Position numbers and translations under genes: made by a program | From: Terriglobia bacterium | GTDB lineage: Bacteria > Acidobacteriota > Terriglobia > JAJPHL01 | Reading direction: 5' to 3' | Length of the DNA: 64,000 nt | NCBI GenBank assembly: GCA_021325275.1 | Contig: JAJPHL010000009.1 | Coordinates: 1 to 64,000 of the forward strand | Notes under the pieces: generated by a model | What the model saw: only the letters and a program-made list of their open reading frames with translations | What the model was told of the DNA's origin: nothing | The model's database searches: none | In this document: positions 8,229-16,597 of the stretch, piece after piece | How positions within the stretch are numbered: the first letter of the stretch is position 1 | Layout: the number at the start of each line of letters is the position of its first letter

Positions 8229-11200
8229 TCATTGTTTTCGGGAAGCCGAAGCCCGGGGCCACGTTCCCGGCAGGAGAAAATCCGCCAACTTCACGGGATT
8301 CGCAATGTGTTGCGCTTGCATCCAATCGGACACGACGCCCGAGCGGCGATATTGTGTCGCGGCGACCCACGGAATCATTTCCGCTTGCGTCAGCAGCGAC
8401 TCGGCGTTGGCCAGCGCCGCTTCTGTCTTGTCGGGATCGCCTTGTGTGCTCGCGATGCACGCGCGAAGCGCGGCGGCGAGCGCCGTGGCCAGAGGTGTGT
8501 TCTCACGTTCCAGCGTGGCGCGCGAACTATTCGCTTGGTCAAGAGCCGCAGCCGCCACGGCGCACTTCCCGCGCAGAAACGCCGCACCGATCCGCAAGAT
8601 TTGCAGGCGCATCAGATCGGAAGATCGCAGCCGTTTCCACGCCGTGTCGTGGATCGTCCAAGCGTCTGCGGTGCGTCCTTCGTAAAGCGCCGCCTCTGCT
8701 TCCCAAACGGCGGCGAAGTATCGCTGCAAGTCGAACGAAGGAGAATCAGGCGACGACGAGTCCCACATGGCGATCCACTCGCGGGCTTCCTCCACCGCTT
8801 TCTTCGGCTCGTCGCCGGCCAAGCGCGTGACGAAGGCGGCCGTGAGCAAATGAAAATTCACCAGCCGGTAGCGATTGCCGCGATCGCGCGCCTCGCGCGT
8901 GACCTCCGCGAGCGCTTGGGCGGCGGCCTGCCATTCACCCAGCATGGTTTGCGCGATCAACGAAAAAATCACCGCGCCGTCGCGTTCCCATCCGGCGGCA
9001 TGCGGTTCATGATGTTTGGCCGCCGGCGCATCCGGTTTCGGCGAAGATGATGAAGGGCGAGATTCGCGCGAAGGCGCCACGCGACGCGCGAACGACAAGC
9101 TTTCCCTCCAGCGTCCGCGCAGACTCGCCGCGATCGCATTCATGCAAGCGACAAACGCTTCGGATTCCTGACCCGGCGCGGTCAGCGCCATGCGTCGCGC
9201 TTCCGCCAAAAGCAAATCCGCGTCCGTGGACGCATTCTTGTCGGCGAGGCAATGCACCGCTTCGGCGGCCAACGCCATGCTCATGCGATAGGGATCGTCG
9301 GAATCCATCGCCCAAAACAAGTGGCGCGCGCAAAACTCGGCGCTCCGCCGCGGATCGGCTAGCGCCAGACTCATGGCCGCGCTCCAACACGCGTCCATCT
9401 GGCGCTCAAACTCGACGCCGCTGCGAGTTCTTCCCACTGGATGGCGCATCCGTTGTCGCGCACGCCGGCGATTCCACCAAATCGACAACTCGATCCACCA
9501 GCGCGACTTCGGGCAGGGGACTCCTAAGCGTGGCAGCACGTCGCGCAAACGCGCCAAGCCTTCCGCGTTGTGTCCGCTGATCAGCAATTGCTCCGCACCG
9601 CGCATTTGCAACCACAAGCGATCCTCACGCCCCGAATCGGCCGCGGAGAAGTACGCTTGCGCCGCTTCAGCGCCGCGGCCCGCATTCGCCAGTGCTCCGG
9701 CGAGCAGCGTCCACAACTCGGCCGCGTCGGTGCTGGTGCCTTCGCTGGCGATTTCCAGTGCCTGGCGATACATCCGCGCCGCGTGCTCGAACGCCAGCAG
9801 CGTGCCGGCGCGATCGCCGGCGCGTCGCGCGTATTGCGCGGCCCTCTCGCGATCGCCCGCGCCGCGGAAATGCGCCAGCATGCGTTCGTAGTCGGCGGCG
9901 CCCGATTCCTCGAGTGCCTGCGCGATCGCGCGATGAATCTCGCGCTTCCGTTCCGCGCTGAGATGCTCGATCAGCGCCGAGCGCACGCGTCCGTGGTAGA
10001 GATCCAAATTGAACGACGTACGAAACGCCGGATTGATCGCCAGATTGATCGCCGTATCGTAGGCCGTACCGAACCAAGCTTTCGCCGCCGCTGCCGCGCG
10101 AGCCAATCGAGTGGAAAGCACGGCGCTGCGCGCCGCCAACAGATCGGCTCCGAAATTTGCGGCGGCGTAAACGATTTTTTCGTCAAGCGGGCCGCCGGCC
10201 ACGGCGATCACTTCCAACGCCCGTGCCACGGGCAGATCCATGGTACGCAGTTGCCGCTCGAGAACGGCCTGCAAAGTCAACTCGCTGGTGGCGGCGTCGG
10301 GTGATTCGCTCACAAAGCTGGCGAATTCGCGAATCAAAAACGGATTCCCAGCCGACTCGGCGGCGACGCGCGCGATGGCATTCTTGCCGCGCTTCTCCGG
10401 CGACGCCACAATCTGCCGCGCCAGCGCTTCGGAATCTTCGGGCGTTAACGCCTTCAACTCCACGCGCGTGACCGGCACGTTCCACGCTTGCTCTTCCCGC
10501 GCGATATCGCGCAGCAGCGGTGTGCGATCCGCTTCCTCGGAGCGATACGCCAGAATCATCAGCAGCGGTGGCGCGCCGGGTCCCGAGAGGATTTCGCGAA
10601 ACAGCGCGAGGCTGTCGCTGTCGCCCCACTGCAAATCGTCGATGAACAAAATCAAGCGGTGGCGATCGGCCACGCGCCCAAGCAGTTCGCGCAAACTTCG
10701 GAACGCCTCGCGCCGCGCCGCCACCGGATCACCGACCGCTTGTCGCGCCCCCGTATCGCCCGAGCGAACGTGCGGCGATTTGGCCGGCTGAAACACGGGG
10801 AAGACGCGCGCCAGCGCGCCGGCATGCCGCGGCATCATCGCGTCGCGCGCCTCCGGCGTGGAATTTTGCAGAAACCGCGCGAGATCGTCGAGCAATTCGT
10901 CGAACGCCTTATACGCGACGACTTCCGTTTCGTAGCAACGTCCACGCAAGACCACGGTGTCGGAATCTTCCGCCAGCGCCATCACCAGAAATTGCTGGAT
11001 CACCGCGCTCTTGCCCATCCCCGACTCGCCGATCACATGCAGGCAGCACGGCTGTCCCTTGGAAGTACGGTAGAGCGCGCTGTGCATCTCTACGAGCTCG
11101 GCGGCGCGTCCGATCAGCGCATCGTCATCGCGCGATACATCGCGCGATCCCGGCGGGGTCGACGCGACGCGCGGTTTCGCCAGGCGTTTCGTGAAAGCCT

Positions 11201-12194
11201 CGCGGATTTCCTTCGCGCCAAACCGGCGCTCCGGATCGCGCCGCAATAGGCCCATGCAGAGCGCTTCCATGTCCTCGGGCACGGTTTTGACAAATGCGGA
11301 AGGGGCCGGCGGATCACGCTCTTGCTTCGCGGCCAGCACGGCCGCCGTGTTGCCTTCAAACGGTAAGCGGCGCGCGAAAATCTGGTAGAGAATCACGCCG
11401 ACACTGTACCAATCGCTGGCCGGCGACGTAGTTTGGCCGGCGATTTGCTCGGGTGCGACGAAATCCGGCGTACCAAGGGAAGAAGCACCGCGCTGGAATT
11501 CCTCCAACTCCTTGGCAATTCCGAAATCGAGCAGCTTGACGACGCCTTCGTCAGTAACCCAAATGTTGGATGGCTTGATGTCGCGATGCAAGATGCCCGC
11601 CGAATGCAACGCTTCCAAACCGTCGGTGAGTTCCAGGAAAATACGCGGACGCTCCGCGCCCACCGGTTGATCGAGCGCGCCGGTGAGATCGGTTCCCGAG
11701 AGCAATTCCATGGTCAGGAACCAATTCGTGCCTTCTTGCACCAATTCGTACAAGCGAACGAGATTGCGATGGTTGAGATCGGCGCTGCGTTTAGCGACGC
11801 GGCGAAATTCTTCCTTGAAACGAATCAGCGCGGTGCTCGACGCGGTCTGTTGGCGGAAATGCTTTACGGCCACCAGTACGTTGCGTTGGCGGTCGAAGGC
11901 GGAGTATACGTCGCCGAATCCGCCCTTACCAAGAAAGTCGCGAATTTCAAATCGCTCGCTGGTGACGGCCGCGGGTTCCCGCGGTGGCGCGACTTCATGC
12001 AGTGAAAACGGCGCCGCGACCGTTTCGAGAAATGCGCCGGCGCCGCGATGGTCGGTCAGCAATTTGCGCACTTCGTCGACGATCGTGGGATCGTCTTCGC
12101 ATTGCCCGGCGAGCCACGCTTCGGCGTCGGGCTCCTGCATTTCATAGACGTGCTCGAACAGCGCGTTGATACGGGCCCATCGGTCGGCGGTCAT
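8229..12194 (-). CDS. Ser/Thr protein kinase with AAA ATPase and TPR-like tail
   Basis: 1321 residues from ATG 12194, chosen because it overlaps the sigma factor stop as ATGA; the longer frame to 12257 runs back into that gene. A leader of about 85 residues precedes a PknB-type kinase domain (about 85-345) with the Gly loop LGKGGFGDVY, VK Lys, HRDIKPSN and DFG: all catalytic residues are present. A predicted ATPase follows, with Walker A GESGMGKS near 388 and Walker B LILFIDDLQWGD near 520. The rest is a long helical, TPR-like region (about 690-1300). This kinase-AAA-TPR layout is typical of large signalling kinases in Acidobacteria and Myxobacteria. No membrane segment is evident. Targets are unknown, but the overlapping ECF factor is the obvious partner. 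Confidence 0.9.
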   Translation of the reverse strand: MTADRWARINALFEHVYEMQEPDAEAWLAGQCEDDPTIVDEVRKLLTDHRGAGAFLETVAAPFSLHEVAPPREPAAVTSERFEIRDFLGKGGFGDVYSAFDRQRNVLVAVKHFRQQTASSTALIRFKEEFRRVAKRSADLNHRNLVRLYELVQEGTNWFLTMELLSGTDLTGALDQPVGAERPRIFLELTDGLEALHSAGILHRDIKPSNIWVTDEGVVKLLDFGIAKELEEFQRGASSLGTPDFVAPEQIAGQTTSPASDWYSVGVILYQIFARRLPFEGNTAAVLAAKQERDPPAPSAFVKTVPEDMEALCMGLLRRDPERRFGAKEIREAFTKRLAKPRVASTPPGSRDVSRDDDALIGRAAELVEMHSALYRTSKGQPCCLHVIGESGMGKSAVIQQFLVMALAEDSDTVVLRGRCYETEVVAYKAFDELLDDLARFLQNSTPEARDAMMPRHAGALARVFPVFQPAKSPHVRSGDTGARQAVGDPVAARREAFRSLRELLGRVADRHRLILFIDDLQWGDSDSLALFREILSGPGAPPLLMILAYRSEEADRTPLLRDIAREEQAWNVPVTRVELKALTPEDSEALARQIVASPEKRGKNAIARVAAESAGNPFLIREFASFVSESPDAATSELTLQAVLERQLRTMDLPVARALEVIAVAGGPLDEKIVYAAANFGADLLAARSAVLSTRLARAAAAAKAWFGTAYDTAINLAINPAFRTSFNLDLYHGRVRSALIEHLSAERKREIHRAIAQALEESGAADYERMLAHFRGAGDRERAAQYARRAGDRAGTLLAFEHAARMYRQALEIASEGTSTDAAELWTLLAGALANAGRGAEAAQAYFSAADSGREDRLWLQMRGAEQLLISGHNAEGLARLRDVLPRLGVPCPKSRWWIELSIWWNRRRARQRMRHPVGRTRSGVEFERQMDACWSAAMSLALADPRRSAEFCARHLFWAMDSDDPYRMSMALAAEAVHCLADKNASTDADLLLAEARRMALTAPGQESEAFVACMNAIAASLRGRWRESLSFARRVAPSRESRPSSSSPKPDAPAAKHHEPHAAGWERDGAVIFSLIAQTMLGEWQAAAQALAEVTREARDRGNRYRLVNFHLLTAAFVTRLAGDEPKKAVEEAREWIAMWDSSSPDSPSFDLQRYFAAVWEAEAALYEGRTADAWTIHDTAWKRLRSSDLMRLQILRIGAAFLRGKCAVAAAALDQANSSRATLERENTPLATALAAALRACIASTQGDPDKTEAALANAESLLTQAEMIPWVAATQYRRSGVVSDWMQAQHIANPVKLADFLLPGTWPRASASRKQ

Positions 12195-12763
12195 TTTTCT
12201 GAGGACGGATTGGGTGCGTGCAACTGGCCCGCCAGCCAAGCGCGCGCCAAACTCCATTCACGCTTCACGGTACGATCGGAAATGTTCAACAGTTCGGCGA
12301 TTTCCTCATTCGAAAGACCGCCGAAATAACGCATCTCCACGATTTGCGTCTTGCGCACATCGAATTCAGAGAGTCGCTGGAGCGCGGAATCAAGATCGAT
12401 CAGATCGACGGGTCGCGCCGGCTCGATCGCATGCTCTTCTTCGAGTGTGACCATTTGCAATCCGGAGTTTCGCTTCTTCGCTCGCTTGCCACGCGCGTGA
12501 TCCACCAGCACTTGACGCATGATGCGCGCCGCCAGCGCGAAGAAATGCGAGCGGTTGACGAGCGTGCGATCGTTCTCCGGAAGAATGCGAAGGTAAGCTT
12601 CGTGGACCAGCGCCGTGGCTTGCAGCGTGTGTCCCGGCCGTTCGCGGCGGATGAAACTCGCCGCCAATCGGCGGAGGCGAGGATAAACCAACTCCACCAA
12701 TTTTGCTTCGGCGGCAGAATCGCCCGCACGCCGCTTCTCGAGAAGTTGCGTGATCTCGTCCAT
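12191..12763 (-). CDS. ECF-type sigma factor (TIGR02999-like)
   Basis: 190 residues. Sigma region 2 spans roughly 20-90 (LVELVYPRLRRLAASF, ATALVHEAYLRIL, FFALAARIMRQVLVDHAR) and region 4 spans 125-180 (DVRKTQIVEMRYFGGLSNEEIAELL, NISDRTVKREWSLARAWL). This is the ECF subgroup often paired with Ser/Thr kinases instead of anti-sigma factors. Its stop overlaps the kinase start, so the two are co-translated and the kinase may control the factor by phosphorylation (inference). The promoter should lie in the 118-nt gap at 12764-12881 shared with the divergent ABC gene; I see no clear core elements there. Confidence 0.92.
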   Translation of the reverse strand: MDEITQLLEKRRAGDSAAEAKLVELVYPRLRRLAASFIRRERPGHTLQATALVHEAYLRILPENDRTLVNRSHFFALAARIMRQVLVDHARGKRAKKRNSGLQMVTLEEEHAIEPARPVDLIDLDSALQRLSEFDVRKTQIVEMRYFGGLSNEEIAELLNISDRTVKREWSLARAWLAGQLHAPNPSSEK

Positions 12764-12881
12764 GTGAGACGCTCAGGCAAGGCCGCCCCGTACGGCCTTA
12801 TCGCGCCCTTTATACTAACACGTCGCACGTTCAACGTGGGCAGGACGAAACGAAATGCTGGAGTAGAATGAATCTGCCTCA

Positions 12882-14606
12882 ATGCCGAAATTCGATCCAC
12901 TTCGCGAACCGCTCGATCACGGCGACTGGGATCGCGTCGTGGTGTTGCTGAACGGCATGGACGCGCAAGTCGCCGGCGACGCGCTGCAAGGTCTGCCGGC
13001 CGAGTCGCAGAAGCAACTTTTCGCGAAGCTCCCCGTCGATACGGCTGCCAAGATCGCGGGCGTACTTCCGTATTTCGAGGCGTACGTGTTGCTGCACTCC
13101 CGTCCGCTCGAGGAAATGCGCGACATTGTCGATCGAATGGACTCAGGCGAACGGTTGCGCTTCTTCGATGAATTGCCGGAAGAAGCGTGGCAGCAAATGA
13201 CCGACGAGATGGGTGCGGAGCGCACCGGCGAGATCGAGCATGCCCATGCGCTCCCCGCAAAGCCGGAGCCGCTGCCCGTTCTTCCGTTGATCGAAGCGCG
13301 ACAAGTGGAGAAACGCTACGCGCGCGCCGGGGGCGGATCCACGCAAGTGATCGCGCCCACCGATCTCACCGTGGAATCGGGATTGATCACTTCGATGCTC
13401 GGGCCGTCGGGCAGCGGAAAATCCACGCTGCTACGAATGCTTTCAGGATTGTCCGAGCCCTCGAGCGGCGAAGTCTTGTGGCACGGCAAGCCGCTGCGCG
13501 AGTCGGACGGCGGCGGTCCGAACTGCGCGATCGTATTCCAAAGCTTCGCGCTCTTTCCGTGGCTCACGGTGGTGGAAAACGTAGAAGTGCCGCTGGTGGC
13601 CCGGGGAATGCGCGTGCGCGAACGCCGGCGCAAGGCGATTAAGGCGCTCGACTCGGTGGGACTTCGAGGTTTTGCCAGCGCGTATCCAAAGGAGCTCTCC
13701 GGCGGCATGAAGCAGCGCGTCGGATTGGCGCGCGCCCTCGCCGTGCAGCCCGAAGTTCTCTTCATGGATGAACCATTCTCCGCGCTCGACGTGCTGACGG
13801 CCGAGAACCTGCGCGGTGAACTGATGGAATTGTGGCTGTCGCGAAAAATGCCGGCCAAAAGCATTTTTCTTGTGACCCACAACATTGAAGAAGCCGTGAT
13901 GCTGGCGGATCGCATTCTGGTGCTGGGACGGAATCCCGCGCGCATTCGCGCCGACTTCCGCATCCAGATCAAACATCCGCGCGACCGCAACGCGCCGGAG
14001 TTTCTTGTCTACGTCGATTACATCTACAAGCTGCTGACGCAGCCTACGCTCGATGCCGCGCATCCGCCGACGATGGCGGGCGCGAAGCAGGCGTACCAAA
14101 TGATCCCGCACGCGCGCATCGGAAGCATCGGCGGATTACTGGAGCTGCTGAACGATCGTGGCGGTTCCGACGATTTGTATCGCGTCGCCGACGAGTTGCG
14201 TATGGAATTGGACGATTTGCTGCCGATCGTCGAAGCGGCGGCGCTGTTGAAGTTCGCGAAGTCCGCGCGCGGCGACGTGGAAGTCACGTACGAAGGCAAG
14301 AAATTCGCGGAAGCGGAGATTCACGACCGCACCCGTCTGTTCCGCGACGCCGCGCTCGCCAACGTGACGCTGTTGCAACAGATGCAAAGCGCGCTCATGA
14401 GTAAATCGGATCACACCATGCCGCTGGAATTTTTCCGCGACGTGCTGCGCGAGCATTTCGCCGAGGACGAAATGAAATTGCAAATCGATACGGCGCTGAA
14501 CTGGGGACGTTCCGGCGACATTTTCACGTATCAGCCGGAGACCGACCGTCTGGCGTTGTTCAGCGCCGTGATTCCCGCGGAAGCCGACGAGGTGGAAACG
14601 TCGTGA
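12882..14606 (+). CDS. ABC importer ATPase with an MgtE_N-like N-terminus
   Basis: 574 residues. Residues 1-115 look like the helical MgtE N-domain (repeats such as LQGLPAESQKQLFAKLP and DIVDRMDSGERLRFFDELPEEAW). A NitT/TauT-type ATPase follows: Walker A GPSGSGKST near 174, Q loop FQSFALFPWL, signature LSGGMKQRVGLARAL near 272, Walker B VLFMDEP near 290, H loop VTHN. Residues about 400-565 match the AAA-associated C-terminal domain seen in such ATPases. The stop overlaps the permease start (GTGA). The importer family takes up nitrate, sulfonates or similar anions, but no binding protein lies nearby, so the substrate is open. Confidence 0.88.
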   Translation: MPKFDPLREPLDHGDWDRVVVLLNGMDAQVAGDALQGLPAESQKQLFAKLPVDTAAKIAGVLPYFEAYVLLHSRPLEEMRDIVDRMDSGERLRFFDELPEEAWQQMTDEMGAERTGEIEHAHALPAKPEPLPVLPLIEARQVEKRYARAGGGSTQVIAPTDLTVESGLITSMLGPSGSGKSTLLRMLSGLSEPSSGEVLWHGKPLRESDGGGPNCAIVFQSFALFPWLTVVENVEVPLVARGMRVRERRRKAIKALDSVGLRGFASAYPKELSGGMKQRVGLARALAVQPEVLFMDEPFSALDVLTAENLRGELMELWLSRKMPAKSIFLVTHNIEEAVMLADRILVLGRNPARIRADFRIQIKHPRDRNAPEFLVYVDYIYKLLTQPTLDAAHPPTMAGAKQAYQMIPHARIGSIGGLLELLNDRGGSDDLYRVADELRMELDDLLPIVEAAALLKFAKSARGDVEVTYEGKKFAEAEIHDRTRLFRDAALANVTLLQQMQSALMSKSDHTMPLEFFRDVLREHFAEDEMKLQIDTALNWGRSGDIFTYQPETDRLALFSAVIPAEADEVETS

Positions 14607-16351
14607 GCGATTCCGCGAGCTCGACGCGCCACTCCTTTCCGCCGTGGGCCGCGGTATCTTCGACCGTTCCTTCGTTGTTGCGCGATTTGCCGATTCTCGC
14701 CGCGGGCCTGGGCATTTTTTGGGGGCTGATTTCGCTGTCGCGATATTGGGGCAGCAACGCCGGTTCGCAGCCGGACATCGAATTGCGCTTGGCCGTGCTG
14801 CCGAAGTACGCGCTCTTCTCGGTGGCGCGCATCGCGATCGCGTACGCCGTCAGCCTGATGGTCACGATCGTATATGCGTACGTTGCCGCGCACAACGCCA
14901 AAGCCGAGCGCATCATGATTCCGCTGCTCGACACGCTGCAATCGATTCCGGTTCTGAGTTTCCTTCCGCCCGTGATGATCGCGATGGTGGGATTATTTCC
15001 GTCGCGGCAACTCGGCGTGGAGCTCGGGTCGATCGTGCTGATTTTCACGGGGCAGGTGTGGAACATGACCTTCAGCGTGTACTCGTCGCTGAAAAATATT
15101 CCGCGCGAATTGCTGGAAGCGGCCGAAGTCTATCGCTTGAGTTGGTGGCAAAAGCTGATTCAACTGGAATTGCCGTATTCGGCGATTGGCCTGGTGTGGA
15201 ATTCCATGATGTCGGTGGCGGGCGCGTGGTTTTTCTTGATGGCGTGCGAGATGTTCACGCTCGGCAATCGCGACTTGCGCCTGCCGGGTTTGGGATCGTA
15301 TTTGGAAACCGCCGCCAACGCCGGCAACATGCGCGCCGTGGCGTGGGGATTGGCCGCGATGGTCTCGGTGATCGTGTTGATGGACCAACTAATCTGGCGG
15401 CCGGCGATCGCGTGGAGTGAAAAGTTCAAATTCGAGCAAGTGGAAGCGTCGCAAACGCCGCGCTCGCCGGTGCTCGACGTGTTGCGCCAGTCGAGATTGC
15501 TTTCGTTCGCCGCCGCCGTGACCGTCGCGCCGGTGCGCGAAGCGGTGACGCTGCGTTTAGCGAGACTCCACACCGAAGCCCGGCCGCGACACGCGAGCGC
15601 TTGGGGATCGCGGACGGCGCTGGCGTGCGGCACGGCTGCCGCGGCGGTGATCGTGTTTGCCGTGGCGCGCATGATCGTGGAGTTGAGCACGATTTCGCTG
15701 TACGGCGTGCGCGAGATTCTGACCGGCGCAGCGGCCACGTTTCTGCGCGTGGAATTTGTGCTGGTCCTGGCCGCTTGTTGGACCGTTCCTGTTGGCGTAT
15801 ACATCGGGCTCCGGCCTCGACTCGCCGCGCTGGCCCAGCCGCTCGCGCAAATCGCGGCCTCCGTTCCGGCGACGGCGTTGTTTCCGATTATTCTCGTCGC
15901 GCTGATTCGCGTGGGTGGCGGATTGGGCGTCGGTTCCATCGTGCTGCTGATGCTCGGCACGCAGTGGTACATCTTATTTAACGTGATCGCCGGTGCGAGC
16001 GCGATTCCTACGGACCTGAAGGAAGTTTGCAACATTTATGGCTTACGCGGTCGAGACCGTTGGCGGAAATTGTTGCTGCCGGGAATTTTTCCATTCTTGA
16101 TTACGGGACTTGTGACGGCGTCGGGCGGCGCGTGGAACGCCAGCATCGTGGCGGAGTACACGCGCATCCACAATCAAACATATTCCACCGTCGGACTCGG
16201 CGCGGTGATCAGCCGTTGCGCCGATTCCGGCGACTTCGCCGTGCTGCTCGGCGCGACGGTGGTGATGGCGACGATGGTGGTAACAGTGAATCGCCTGCTT
16301 TGGCGTCGATTGTACGCGCTGGCGCAAACGCGCTACAAATTGGAAACGTAG
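14603..16351 (+). CDS. ABC importer permease, two fused transmembrane modules
   Basis: 582 residues from GTG 14603, overlapping the ATPase by 4 nt. Two BPD_transp_1 halves are joined in one chain, each with several membrane helices. The cytoplasmic EAA loops that contact the ATPase are visible as LLEAAEVYRLSWWQKLIQLE in the first half and EVCNIYGLRGRDRWRKLLLP in the second. A single fused permease can serve in place of a homodimer. With the upstream ATPase it makes a complete translocator lacking a local substrate-binding protein. Confidence 0.88.
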   Translation: MSDSASSTRHSFPPWAAVSSTVPSLLRDLPILAAGLGIFWGLISLSRYWGSNAGSQPDIELRLAVLPKYALFSVARIAIAYAVSLMVTIVYAYVAAHNAKAERIMIPLLDTLQSIPVLSFLPPVMIAMVGLFPSRQLGVELGSIVLIFTGQVWNMTFSVYSSLKNIPRELLEAAEVYRLSWWQKLIQLELPYSAIGLVWNSMMSVAGAWFFLMACEMFTLGNRDLRLPGLGSYLETAANAGNMRAVAWGLAAMVSVIVLMDQLIWRPAIAWSEKFKFEQVEASQTPRSPVLDVLRQSRLLSFAAAVTVAPVREAVTLRLARLHTEARPRHASAWGSRTALACGTAAAAVIVFAVARMIVELSTISLYGVREILTGAAATFLRVEFVLVLAACWTVPVGVYIGLRPRLAALAQPLAQIAASVPATALFPIILVALIRVGGGLGVGSIVLLMLGTQWYILFNVIAGASAIPTDLKEVCNIYGLRGRDRWRKLLLPGIFPFLITGLVTASGGAWNASIVAEYTRIHNQTYSTVGLGAVISRCADSGDFAVLLGATVVMATMVVTVNRLLWRRLYALAQTRYKLET

Positions 16352-16386
16352 GCTCCTGGAGAACGCAGTAGTATGGTGCGAATCCC

Positions 16387-16596
16387 ATGACTTCCGTATC
16401 GCAAATGACGGACGATCAATTTGAGCGCTTCGCGCTGGAGATTCTCCAGCGGGAAATTGGGCCTGACGGACTCGCGCGCTTCTTACGGCGCTTTTGTTCC
16501 GGCAAAGGGGACTACACCCGTGACCGCGCATCGTGGCAGAGAGATCTGACCGTCGAACAGATTGTTGCTTCCCTAAACCGCCCTCAGGGTGTGTAG
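16387..16596 (+). CDS. Small hypothetical protein
   Basis: 69 residues from ATG 16387: MTSVSQMTDDQFERFALEI at the start and the motif GDYTRDRASWQRDLTVEQI. It is helical and polar, without membrane or signal sequence. I have the impression of a widespread small soil-bacterial family, but I do not know a function. It stands 35 nt after the permease and ends 1 nt before the stop of the convergent NHL gene, so it may simply be the last gene of the transporter transcript. Confidence 0.65.
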   Translation: MTSVSQMTDDQFERFALEILQREIGPDGLARFLRRFCSGKGDYTRDRASWQRDLTVEQIVASLNRPQGV

Positions 16597-16597
16597 A

